NCBI GenBank assembly: GCA_947587485.1 | Contig: CANPXZ010000001.1 | Span: 1 to 64,000, forward strand | Length of the DNA stretch: 64,000 bases | Direction: 5' to 3' | Source: an uncultured Oscillospiraceae bacterium | GTDB lineage: Bacteria; Bacillota; Clostridia; Oscillospirales; Oscillospiraceae | In this document: in pieces, positions 51,736 to 62,000 of the stretch | Layout of the letters: every line of letters begins with the position of its first letter | Numbering within the stretch: position 1 is the first letter of the stretch | Notes under the pieces: generated by a model | Told to the model about the DNA's origin: nothing | The model's input: only the letters and a program-made list of their open reading frames with translations | The model's database searches: none | Made by a program: the position numbers and the translations under genes

Positions 51736-51900
51736 ATGTCCTCCTGTTTCTTTCGAAAAATTTGTCGTTTACTGATTCTGCCCGTGCACTGCGCCGGGGC
51801 CGTCTTTATACGGGGGCACAGCCACGAACCGGTTCCGAACGGGTCCGCGTGCTCCTTCACGCTTACCGGTACGCGATTCAGACACGGAGGTGCCGTTCTG
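51736..51900 (-). promoter_or_regulatory. Long 5' leader of the 50330 gene
   Basis: About 165-170 nt between the predicted start site and the ATG, while most genes here have much shorter leaders. It contains two ACCGGT copies (each self-complementary) flanking a GC-rich stretch, and an SD CAGGAGG 10 bases before the ATG. No upstream peptide is evident. Could stabilise the mRNA or regulate it. Confidence 0.45.
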
Positions 51901-51906
51901 GTATTG

Positions 51907-51935
51907 ATTATAGACGGTTGCATCCAAAAAGTCAA
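51907..51935 (-). promoter_or_regulatory. Near-consensus promoter of the 50330 gene
   Basis: TTGACT (51930-51935), 17-bp spacer, TATAAT (51907-51912). Confidence 0.85.
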
Positions 51936-51965
51936 CACTTTTTTTGCAATTCACCATCCACATCG

Positions 51966-53102
51966 TCAGATTTTCAGGTTCCGCCTGGTGTCATCGGTAA
52001 TCGCCATCACGTAGGTCCTCATTTCCGGGACATTTTCAAACCCCTGGAGGAAATACCACCAGTTGGAATAAATATATGTCACGTCGTTCAGGGCGCTGTC
52101 ATCAAACTTCGCCACGATCCCCGTCAGTTCTTTGTTAAACCGCTTCAGCTTCGTGCAGGTGTCCTGGAACGCGGCCAGCATCTCGGCAACGAGCTCCTGG
52201 CTCAAACCCGTCACGCCGGGTGTCACGGTCATCGCGTCGTTGACCGCCATGTTCTCAAATTTCCGGCCCCAGCGCCGGATCCGCAGGTCACGGAGCTCCT
52301 GGTACGGCTTGGACCCGTTCTCGACCTCGATCGTCACATATTTCAGGATGTTCTTCCGGTTCTTCTCGGCCAGCACGGACGTCACGAACACGATCGGCAG
52401 GTTGGACGCCAGATAAAGCAGCGTGGACAGCCGGTAGGTGTTCTCCATGAAATATAGCGTATTCTCCGGGTTCTTGACATCCGCCTCGCACATCCGGCGC
52501 ATATTCTCATAACAGATCGACGCACTGAGATCCATGCCAAACGATTTTTTGAACATCTCTATATAGGCCTTGCATAGTTCGTCCGGGTTCAGACCCTGGC
52601 GGATGCGTGCCGGCGCCACAGTCTTCGTTCCAACAGGTTGTGCCGGTTTTTGTGCCGATGCCGCGGGGGCGGCCGCCTGTACCGGTTTCTGCGCGGGCTT
52701 CTGTCCAGCCGCTGTTTGCGAGGCCTGCGGCTTTTGAAACGGCCGCTGCCCGGCCTGTACCTGCTGAGTGCCGCGCTGGGCGGCCTGCTGGATCCGCTGT
52801 GCCTGGTTCTGGATCTGCTGTGCCTGCCTCTGGGCTGGTGACGCCTGCGCCGGCACAACGCCGTCCAAAAAATCTTTGTCCGGGACATCCGGGATATCCG
52901 GTATCTCCGGCACACCCGTGATCTCTTTCGTCTCGACGGCCTGGGACGCCGGCTGCTGTGCAGGCATCACCCTCCGCAGCATCGACACGCTGTTCGCATA
53001 CCCGGGAGAATCAGGGGACAGCATTCCCGGCTCCTGTTTTTCAACGTATTGCGGGACACCGTCCGACCCGCCGCGGGAGATCATCAAATTCTTATTGTTC
53101 AT
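51966..53102 (-). CDS. Hypothetical protein with Gln/Ala/Pro linker
   Basis: 378 residues. N-terminal 60 residues, then a Gln/Ala/Pro-rich disordered region (about 85-170; QRQAQQIQNQAQRIQQAAQR), and a C-terminal helical domain of 200 residues (NPDELCKAYIEMFKKSFGMD; NTYRLSTLLYLASNLPIVFV). No family recognised. Follows the small 53117 gene by 14 bases, in the same operon. Confidence 0.65.
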   Translation of the reverse strand: MNNKNLMISRGGSDGVPQYVEKQEPGMLSPDSPGYANSVSMLRRVMPAQQPASQAVETKEITGVPEIPDIPDVPDKDFLDGVVPAQASPAQRQAQQIQNQAQRIQQAAQRGTQQVQAGQRPFQKPQASQTAAGQKPAQKPVQAAAPAASAQKPAQPVGTKTVAPARIRQGLNPDELCKAYIEMFKKSFGMDLSASICYENMRRMCEADVKNPENTLYFMENTYRLSTLLYLASNLPIVFVTSVLAEKNRKNILKYVTIEVENGSKPYQELRDLRIRRWGRKFENMAVNDAMTVTPGVTGLSQELVAEMLAAFQDTCTKLKRFNKELTGIVAKFDDSALNDVTYIYSNWWYFLQGFENVPEMRTYVMAITDDTRRNLKI

Positions 53103-53116
53103 ACGGCGCCTCCTGT

Positions 53117-53377
53117 TTATTTTCCCTTGGTCATGGCCATCAACCGCTGCATCGCGCTGGACACCGCCGGTTTTCCCGCATTCGTACTGCCGCTGCCGCC
53201 AGCAGCAGGCTTCCCTCCAGGCTGCCCGCCACCATTTTTCCGCTCGTCAATGCGCATGTCCTGGATCTTATATTGCTGCGCCATCAAGAACTTCGCCGTA
53301 TCCTCACGGTTCATGTTCCCGGAAACAGTCTTCACGAATCCCGGCAGGGAATCACCGAAAACAATGAAATCTGCCAT
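53117..53377 (-). CDS. Small protein with shared C-terminal segment
   Basis: 86 residues. Helical first half (REDTAKFLMAQQYKIQDMRI), Gly/Ser/Pro linker, and the tail KPAVSSAMQRLMAMTKGK, matching the S-x-A-M-x-x-L segment of other proteins in this region. No family recognised. First gene of its operon. Confidence 0.65.
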   Translation of the reverse strand: MADFIVFGDSLPGFVKTVSGNMNREDTAKFLMAQQYKIQDMRIDERKNGGGQPGGKPAAGGSGSTNAGKPAVSSAMQRLMAMTKGK

Positions 53378-53417
53378 GCCTGTCCCTCCTAGTTATTATT
53401 CTTATAGCGTTTTATAC

Positions 53418-53446
53418 ATCATACAACAAATACGTACAGATTGCAA
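53418..53446 (-). promoter_or_regulatory. Promoter of the 53377-51966 operon
   Basis: TTGCAA (53441-53446), 17-bp spacer, TATGAT (53418-53423). Confidence 0.7.
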
Positions 53447-53448
53447 GC

Positions 53449-53484
53449 ATAAAAACAGGGGACCGCATTGCGATCCCCTGTTTA
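53449..53484 (-). terminator. Terminator of the 53497 gene
   Basis: AACAGGGGA..CGC / GCG..TCCCCTGTT stem followed by TTTTATG on the minus strand. Confidence 0.8.
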
Positions 53485-53496
53485 CACATCATAGCA

Positions 53497-55572
53497 TCAG
53501 AACAGCTCAACTTCGTCCGTGCTGACGCTGCCCTGGTTTTCAACCTGTTGCGCCTGCTGCTGATCCTGACTTTCAGGCGCAGCCTCCGTCTCTGCCTGCT
53601 CAGACCCTCCGTCAGCAGGCGGTTCTGCACTGGCTTCATTGTTCTCAGCGGCAGTGTTCGCCGCATCCATCAGCCCAGCGCTAGATTCCGCTTCTGCCTC
53701 ATTGCCAGCAGGTGCGTCTGCCTGTTCAGTTTCAGTCTGTTCAGGTTGGGCAGCAGCCTCAGGAACCGGAGCATAAGGCATGGCGTTGCCTGTGGCTCCG
53801 TTTGCAGGATAAGTGTTCGGACCGGTGCCGGCAGCCTCATTTTGTTCAGCCCCAGCTTCCTGCCCAGCATTCTGCTCAGAAACAGGCACGTCCTGTTCAA
53901 ATCCAGCACCGCCTTGTTCTATATCCTGATGGTTGTGCTCCTGGTTAGTACCTTCCATCTCTTCGCTGACAGGTTCGCTGCTCACGGGTTCCTCGCTGAC
54001 AGGTTCGCTGCTCACGGGTTCCTCGCTGACAGGTTCGCTGCTCACGGGTTCCTCGCTGACAGGCTCACTGACGTCATCATGCTTCTCTTCATCGGGCGTA
54101 TCATCAACATAAGTCACAGGGTCATCGGAAACAACCTGTTGCTGAATGGTTACAGGCGAAGGCGACTCAGGAGCGGGAGATTCAGGTGTAGTGCCAAGAG
54201 GCTTATCATAAACCTTAGGCGCCGGATCAGCATCCTCATTATCCAGATCCCACACCTCCTGGAACATCGTGCCGTTGATCGGAGGCGTATGTACCAGGTT
54301 GTTACAGATCATCAAAATCTGCTGGCCCATCGGAGACTTATTCAAGACATCACGGAACGCATCAATGCCTGCTTTGAAAGCACTGAACAAAAGCCCATTC
54401 GCCTGCTCAGCCTGTGCCTCACGATCTTCCGCACTCAGCTCAGGGCCGCCGTTCACCTGCTCCGCCAGCGTCAGGTTGTACGCATCGCGGTACAGGTCAC
54501 GCTTGTCTTCCGGAATGTTGTCCGGCCACTCGCCGTTGGCCAGCGGGGAGCGGTACGCATCTTTGTTAGAGAGATCCGGGTTCTTGATGGACTCCATATA
54601 GGTCTCATAGTCCCAGGCCGCATACTCAGGGGAGTCAGGATCATAATTGGCCTGCATGCTTGCACAGAATTCTTTAAGGGCGTCTTCCGGAGTCGTACCA
54701 GGGTGGTCCTCACCGAAATTCTGGCGCATGGCATCAGTTGCCGCGATCCGCTCGATCGCGTTATTGCCGCACCAAGCCATGGTCATCATACGGGCATCAT
54801 AGCTCTCGCAAGCATCGTAATACTCGTCCTCAGTGATCTCACCCTGCTGATGCAGGTTATCCAGCATCTGATCCATGGCCAGGAGCGTATCGGCGTCCAA
54901 ATTGTTGTTGAAAAACGTATTGGCGTGGATATCATCGTCATACCCGAGCAGCACGTCAACACTCTGGACGTTCAGGATGTCCAGGACACCACCTTCACGA
55001 TGGTCAGGACCAAGCATAGACTCAACGCCCAGATTGGCCGTCAGGGTCTCCTTGCCGGTAGTATCGGGATTGTCGATCCAATTTGCCATGCCTTCCGCCA
55101 TCTGTGCGTCACGCACTTCCGGATCCTGAGACATGTACTCGTTCAGGTCGAAATCCTCGCCCATACTACCGTTTGCCTGCAGCATGGCAAGGACCAGCAT
55201 CTGATCGCTGTCCATTTCAGGCCAATCAGAGCGTGCACTGGCCGCCTCACGGATATTCTTATACGCTTCGCGGATCTCCTCGTTCTCCAAGGGTCCGTGC
55301 AGCGCATCGATCACGCCCTGTTTCGATGGCTCACCGTACGGGTAGGGATGGGTCATCGCTTCGATCAGCGTCTGCATATTGGCGGTCGTCAGATCGGACG
55401 GATCCAGGGAATGGGTGATAGTTTCCGGCATCGCATCCCGGCCATCACGGACAGCGCCATACTGGGTATCACCAAAATGTGGCGTATCGTCCACATTCGG
55501 CGTAGGCGTATTCGTGCCGCCACGATCGTCGACAATGTCAAAATCGGGATTATTACGTCTCGGATCTGCCAT
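53497..55572 (-). CDS. Large acidic protein with EPVS repeats
   Basis: 691 residues. A helical N-terminal half of about 430 residues, including a part similar to the protein at 34677, then a disordered acidic half with a tandem repeat EEPVSSEPVS (three perfect 30-bp copies at 53968-54057) and a Gln/Glu/Ala-rich tail. No signal peptide. No family recognised. Monocistronic with its own consensus promoter. Likely a scaffold, cargo or virion-internal protein, by composition only. Start at ATG after GGAGG; a TTG 6 bases earlier is less likely. Confidence 0.65.
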   Translation of the reverse strand: MADPRRNNPDFDIVDDRGGTNTPTPNVDDTPHFGDTQYGAVRDGRDAMPETITHSLDPSDLTTANMQTLIEAMTHPYPYGEPSKQGVIDALHGPLENEEIREAYKNIREAASARSDWPEMDSDQMLVLAMLQANGSMGEDFDLNEYMSQDPEVRDAQMAEGMANWIDNPDTTGKETLTANLGVESMLGPDHREGGVLDILNVQSVDVLLGYDDDIHANTFFNNNLDADTLLAMDQMLDNLHQQGEITEDEYYDACESYDARMMTMAWCGNNAIERIAATDAMRQNFGEDHPGTTPEDALKEFCASMQANYDPDSPEYAAWDYETYMESIKNPDLSNKDAYRSPLANGEWPDNIPEDKRDLYRDAYNLTLAEQVNGGPELSAEDREAQAEQANGLLFSAFKAGIDAFRDVLNKSPMGQQILMICNNLVHTPPINGTMFQEVWDLDNEDADPAPKVYDKPLGTTPESPAPESPSPVTIQQQVVSDDPVTYVDDTPDEEKHDDVSEPVSEEPVSSEPVSEEPVSSEPVSEEPVSSEPVSEEMEGTNQEHNHQDIEQGGAGFEQDVPVSEQNAGQEAGAEQNEAAGTGPNTYPANGATGNAMPYAPVPEAAAQPEQTETEQADAPAGNEAEAESSAGLMDAANTAAENNEASAEPPADGGSEQAETEAAPESQDQQQAQQVENQGSVSTDEVELF
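53968..54057 (-). repeat. In-frame 30-bp tandem repeat
   Basis: Three identical 30-bp units plus a diverged partial copy encode EEPVSSEPVS repeats. Identity at DNA level indicates recent expansion. Confidence 0.9.
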
Positions 55573-55640
55573 ATTCAAATACCTCCTTCAGATATTTTCA
55601 TTTTTCGGTCAAAAGCCGGCACTGCCGCCTTTTGCATATA

Positions 55641-55669
55641 ATTATATGACCTTAACCCAACCTTGTCAA
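55641..55669 (-). promoter_or_regulatory. Promoter of the 53497 gene
   Basis: TTGACA (55664-55669), 17-bp spacer, TATAAT (55641-55646): full consensus. Confidence 0.85.
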
Positions 55670-55710
55670 GACCGGGCAAGGAAATTTTTTGTGAAGGGCG
55701 CGGAGACGGC

Positions 55711-55917
55711 TCATTCGTCGTCCCCGCTGCCCATGTTGGAATACCGTTCGTAACGCCGCACCGCGCGCGGCTTCGGCACGCGTTGGTGCTCTTCCTGGTA
55801 TTTCGCACGGCGGTCCGTCGCCTCGGCTTCCGCCATCAGCTCCGCCATCGCCCCGGACACCGGTTTCTCTTTTGCCGGCTCCTGTTTTCGACGGTCATAA
55901 TACTTGCGCTTGGCCAT
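55711..55917 (-). CDS. Small basic protein with shared segment
   Basis: 68 residues, basic (AKRKYYDRRKQEPAKEKPVS), followed by GAMAELMAEAEATDRR, a variant of the A-M-x-x-L segment, and a basic Arg/Tyr region (RAVRRYERYSNMG). No family recognised. Start taken at the ATG 10 bases after AAAGGGG; two other in-frame ATGs lie within 27 bases upstream. Confidence 0.6.
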   Translation of the reverse strand: MAKRKYYDRRKQEPAKEKPVSGAMAELMAEAEATDRRAKYQEEHQRVPKPRAVRRYERYSNMGSGDDE

Positions 55918-55956
55918 TTTATTCATGCCCCTTTCCGCGGACATGCCGCTGCAACC

Positions 55957-55985
55957 ATAATATCACAAAAAACATGAGATTGCAA
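55957..55985 (-). promoter_or_regulatory. Promoter of the 55711 gene
   Basis: TTGCAA (55980-55985), 17-bp spacer ending TGTGA, TATTAT (55957-55962). It lies just after the stop of the polymerase gene. Confidence 0.7.
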
Positions 55986-56000
55986 CAGTTTTATATAAAA

Positions 56001-59000
56001 TCACATATCATCCACCGGGCATTTTGTCTGCTTATCCTCCGGATCATCATCCTGCACACTGTCATTGCTGCCAAGCATGGCAAACAGGTTGTCATGATAC
56101 GACGTGTTCCTGGTCGGCACTGGCTTTGCTGCAACAGGTACGAACGGTGCCTCGCTCTCAACAACGACCGTATGCCGGCTGCTCCCTTGCTGTTCCAACG
56201 ACGACCGGCTGACCTGTTTGGCCGCCTCACGAAACTGCTCCACAAACTCGGAAGTATGAGCACATTGGGAATTCCGCTCGATCTCAGATGCTGTCCGTTC
56301 CATCAGCCGTCCCATGAGATAGCCGGTATCGACCTGCCCTGAATAGATCCCGTTGGAATAGATGCCGCGCTTTTCCGTCGCCAGCTTATCCAGCAATTCC
56401 GGATACCCGTCATCCGTCCCGTACATCGACGCATAGCTTGCATCATAATGCTCGTCAGCCGTACGAACCGGATTCTTGACGCATGGGCCGCTCTTGGACA
56501 CCGTCTCATACTCAGACAAGACGGCATTCATGATCGCCATATCGATCTTCGAGAAGCCGGGCTGGCCGATTGAAATCAGGAAGTTGTCCATCTGTTTCGT
56601 GCATTCGTCACGGGACAGCGGCCTTTGGGACTGGACCGTGAACTGGCCGCCATACAGGCTGTCCGGGTCCTTTGATTTCAGGTCCGCGTCTGCGAACTCC
56701 TGCACACATCCGAACCCGACAATGGAATTCAGGATCGTCTTGCCGATGTTCATGTTGGTTGCGCACCGCTGCACGTTCTGCTTAGCGTCCAGGAAGTTCT
56801 GCGTAATCGGACCGCTCATCCGCAGGCCTGTCTCGCCATAGCCCAGCGGCGCCATGATCTTCTGCAGCTTCTGCGCCGCGGCACCGCCAAGACCCGTGCC
56901 GTCGGATTTGCAGCCCTGCGCGACCAGGTTGGACTCGGACTGCGTGAAGAACCGGGACGGTGCCACGTCACTCTTCGCATTGTGATGGTCCATCCGGATC
57001 TCCGGATCGAAAATGCCCTTGTCCGGCTCAAATTTGCCGGCAACGGACGGCTGTCCGTCATACAGCAACTCGAATTTTCCGTCAGCGTTTTTCGCAACTG
57101 ACAGGTGTCCACCACAATCCTCGTGTACGCCTGCAAATTTCAGCAGTGCGTTGAGCTGAGGCTCCTTGCCCTTCTTGGAAATATTGGCGTCAGAAATGAT
57201 ATGGTACAGCGTCTCACAGGCCGACTTGCCGTGTGTCATCAACGACGGGTCGGTCATATACGCCGGCATGTCCCGATAGGCTGCCGACAGGTGGGAAAAG
57301 GTCTCCCGGTCCATCTTGGAAACAGCCTTCAGGTCCAGCCTTGCCGCGGACTGCAGCGGGTCGCCGGTAAACAGCACCTTGCTGGCCTCGTCAAACTCCT
57401 TTAGGATCCCATTCCAGCCGGCGTTCAGAGTCCGGTCATCCCGGGCATTCCTGTCATCCCCGGCATGGAACTTCGCCACGCCGGTATCGCCAAACATCCC
57501 ATGCAGGGCCGTGATCTGTTCCATCCGGGCCAGGATGATATTCCGCCCGGCATCCGGGGAAATCTTCCCGGCGGCGACATTTTCAGCGTCATAAGCGCAC
57601 TGGCGCAGGTGCTCCAGCATGTTGGCCATGGCTGTCGTGCGGTCCATCTCTTTCCCGATGTCATATCCGCACACCGGCTTGCCATCCAGTCCGGGCTGCT
57701 TCATGTTGTACAGAGCCACGGCATAATCCGCATTTTTGGCGATGAACAGCGGATGCACAAATTCAATGGACACACCGTTCGGCGTTTCCAGCGTCGTATA
57801 ATCTGCCTTATGGCACATGTTGCCCTGCATCGTCAGGCGGTCCTTCATGACCTCCCGGGCGCGCGGCCAGAGACGCTCGTACGTTTCAGGGTCATCCTTC
57901 AACGCGACAGGGTGGGCCGGATAGGACACGCCAACCGTGTCGCCGTCAAAGTCGCCGTCGAAAATCGTCGCGCAGGCCGGATTGATCTCCAGGCCCTTGC
58001 CATCTTCAGACGTGATCTTGACGCGAAGCGCACGGATGCACCCGGTCGTCTGGCCCGGGCTACGGTTCACCAGGATGAAGTCATTGTCCGTCAACGGCTC
58101 ATACCGCTGGGACATGAACTCATACGTATCAGGGATTTGGGACAGCTCTTCCCTCGAAAGGCTGGCCTTCGGCTTCAAAATGCCAAGAGACTTTGCCTTC
58201 TCAAACGACAGCCCGGCTTCATCGATCTCAAGCGTCGGGTTCCCGTTCCAAACGCAAGTCAGGGAATTCGGTGTCACGGTCCTATACACGTTCTTTTTGA
58301 GCCAGCCGTTCATGTTCTCAAGGGACATGGATTTCTGGTTCGGGCAGTCGGCATAAGTCTCTTTCAGGGTTTTGAGCAGCGCATTGGAAGCATTGACGCA
58401 ATTCCCAGTACTTGCGTACCGCTGGGAACCGTCATGCATCTCACCGATCTTCTCGACCACGGCGCCGGCCAGGATCGATTTGAAGATCTGGAACTGCTTG
58501 CGGTCATCCACCGGGGACACGGAAAGCCCGGTGTCCTGGTCAGGGATCTCACGCGCCGACAGGAAAGCCGGTACAACGCTCTTCTCTTCACCGTCCAGCA
58601 TCGCATAGCCCTTCAGGTCAACAAAGGCGGGGACGACAGCCCCGTTCTCGCCTTTGGTCTTCAGGCCGATATCGACGCTGGCGTTCACAGGCGCCATGTT
58701 TTCCGGCAGGACCATGTAAGCGCCGCCGTACCGCCCGACAGAAGCGGTGAACATCCGCTGGATCGCGTTCTCAGATTCCTGCGGTGTTACGTCGCCAGAT
58801 TTCGTCCCGGCCGCCAAGGCGAACAGCTTGGAAAAATCACCTTCCCCAAGGGCGTCAACGGCCTCGTTCATAGCTTTCATGTCAGGGCGCTTGGAAAGGC
58901 CTTGTACCAGCTGCTCCGCCATTTTCCCGACATCGACAAAGCGGATGCCGGGCATGTTATCGCACAGGAACGCGCCGTCCTCCGGCGTCGGGACCAGGTG

Positions 59001-62000
59001 CGCGACGGAGTCAGCGTTGCCTTCATTCGGCAGCGGCAGCACATCCGTCACGCGGCGGATGACAAGGCCGGACGTTCCATCGCCCTCGCTTACGGACGGG
59101 TCGGCGTAGAACCCGTTCATCAGGATTTTCCGCTCATATTTCATGATGCGGTCAGGCAGCGTGCTGTCGTTCGCCGTCAGGTAGGCGAGCAGGTCCCCGG
59201 CGTGCTTCGCCTGGATCGCATACATCTCCTGCGCAGCCAGCGCACGGCCCTGCTTGAACGTCACCTCGTTATAATCCTTATTCTTGTCATCAGACGTGTG
59301 CGAATCCGTATAGACCGTGAACACGCCCTTCGCGCCCGGGACAGTGACTCCATTCCCATCCGCGTCACGGATGATCAGGTCACCGTTGCCGGCTTCCGTC
59401 TGGTCCTGCACGGACATCAAAATGCTCGGATTGGAACGGGTGCAGACGCACACGTTGGTCATGGCAAGGTCGAGGTCCGGGTTGTCCCGGAACAGGCGCC
59501 AGATATCACGCTCCACGCGGTACGCGCCGGCAAACGGTTCAACGCCGGAACTGTCCAGGTAACTGCCAAGGCCGTCCAGCAGGCCGCCTTCAGCACAAAG
59601 GGCATCATGGATCTCGGCTTTCAACGCCTCAGGGTCTCCGGTCACGAACCCGTTCCGGTTTTTCGTGCCAAGCTCGACACAGCGCAGCTCTTCGAGTTTT
59701 TCGCCAACAGTCCGTCCGTCGCTGCACTCGACAGCCAGCAGCGCGGATTTCCAATCCGAGCCGTCGTAAGAGCCCGTGCCGGCAAACATCTGCATGTACA
59801 GGTTCAGCTGTTTGTCCAGCGGGGATTTCAGGGCATCGTCATGGGCCGAGCCATGGTTGAACATATAGGTCTTGAGGTAGTCGTACACGAATTCGGTCCG
59901 GAATTCGTCCTCGTCCTCGATATCCGTGTTGACGATCTTGGACACGATGCCCTTGTTGCCGGACTCCGTATCGCCGATCTTGTCCCACTTCTGGAGCGGC
60001 TGGAACTGGCCGTCCTCGTTGAAATGCCCGAATTTGTTTACCGCCCGCTTCGCGACGATATACCCGTCCTCCATGTTGTACCCCAGGTTAATCATGGCAA
60101 ACGTCGCCGGGGAATACATCAGGGATTTTTCCGCGCCATTGGTGCTCAGCTGGGCGCGGTCAACGGCCTGCCCACCCTTGTGAGGCATAAACTTGGCGTC
60201 GATCCCGCCGTTCACGAAATCGAGCACGCCCATGGACACCAAAACTGCAGACGACTCCGGGCCGGCGCCGTTCAGCACGGTCAGCTTGCCAGTGATCGGG
60301 TCGAACTCAACGCTGTCCGTCAAAAATGCCACGGCACCGATGTTGCGGGCCGAACCGGTCAGGATGGAATCGAATTTCGGGTTCTCGGTCTGCAGGCCGA
60401 CACGGGACCCCTTGCAGTCGGACCGCCGTATGTTCTTGCGGGAAAACTCCCCGGTGATATTTGCACCATTCATCTGGTCCAGGTTGAGCAGCATCCCGTA
60501 CAGGCCAACATTCTCGTCGATGTCGACACGGCTCAGGACGACACGGTTCTCAAACATCTTGGACTGAGTGAACATCAGGTTGGCGACACGGCGCGCCGCT
60601 GCCTCGCCCTCGTGGCTATGGTCGATAAAGATATTGATATACTGACCGCTCCCAGGCTGCGTCTGGTTCGTGACAAAATTGGACAGGTACTGGTTCGCAG
60701 CCTGGCATTTGGCCTTGTCCTCCAGGATATACGTGTTGGTCCGGTAGCACTTGGACAGGGAGTTCGCGCTCACATTGGCGAAAAACACCGCCTGCATCAG
60801 CTCCGGTTTCGACGCCGTGCCGTGGTGCGTGGCATGGTAGATCCCCAGGCACCGGTCCAGGTTGTCCAGCACAGACATCTGGTAGCTGAAGATCTTGACC
60901 CGGTCACTCATATTGAGGCCGGAATGGTTATACCCGTCGTAGTTCTGCACCTTGCCGGAAAGCCCGTAGTACCGGTTCATCACGACGGCCTCTTCTTTCC
61001 GCACGCCATGGATCGAAGATTCCGTGTCAAGCGGGCCGAAGGCGACCTCGTTGCGCATCTCACCCGTTACAGGATCGATCACGACCTCGCTGGTCACATG
61101 TACGTATTTTTGTTCCGTAATGACGGTCCCAGTCGCGTCGCGAAGAAACACGCCGGTGGCGTCCCGGGAAGGGACCTCGATCTCCTGCGCAGTCAGGTCA
61201 TCCGCCGTCGTATCCTCAACGACCGGCCGGATCCACGCCTGCCGTTCCGTAAACGGACCCAGTTTCAGGACCGTGTCGCCGGACTGATTCTGGTAATACA
61301 GCATGCCGGTTTCCGTCATGAACAGGTTCGACGGGTCATAGCCGTTCCCGTCCGTTTGCCGCAGGAAGTTGTGGACGCGGGTCATTGCCGCAAACTGCAG
61401 CGGATGGGTCGCCTTCCAGACGGCACAGCGGTACGTATCATAGTCATTCGGGTCATAAAGCCCATCGGGGCCGCGGCGATCGCGTGTCATCCACTCAAAC
61501 GTCAGGTCGACGCCGGGATTCTGCACCGCAAATGTGGCGTCAAACCATGCCCGCTCGTCACGGGTCGACTGGAAGTTCGAGGCATCCTCGTCAGGTTCCA
61601 GCGTCTCGTTCACGGACACCGGGTCCTGCCCCTCTTCCGTTGCCGCCTCAGACAGGTAGGCCCCATTCTCGTCACGAAATGCCTGACGCATCTCGCTGCG
61701 CTCATTGCTATTGGAGGTCCTGGAATTGGTCGCGGGCCAGCGGACGAACGACCGAACATTGAAGGCCTCCGGTGCATAGATCTGAACGGTGATGGACCGG
61801 GCTGCGGCCAAGCCAATCTGGTTGGAGACCGTCGGATCACCGACATAGGCAACCTCGTTCGTGTATGAAAGCAGCCGTAACAAATTGTCGTAATCATCCG
61901 GCATGATCCCGCTGGACGCATGCCGGCACATGTTGGCCTTGATCAGCACGTTGCCATTCTCGGTATAACCATAGACCTGATCCAAAGCGCCGTTCAGCGT

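Noticed and set aside
57465..61868. A 1467-codon open frame on the plus strand
   Set aside because: It is the complement of the polymerase gene; the Arg/His/Gly/Val-rich translation has no motifs, and the minus frame carries the catalytic signatures. GC-rich codon bias produces such long antisense frames.
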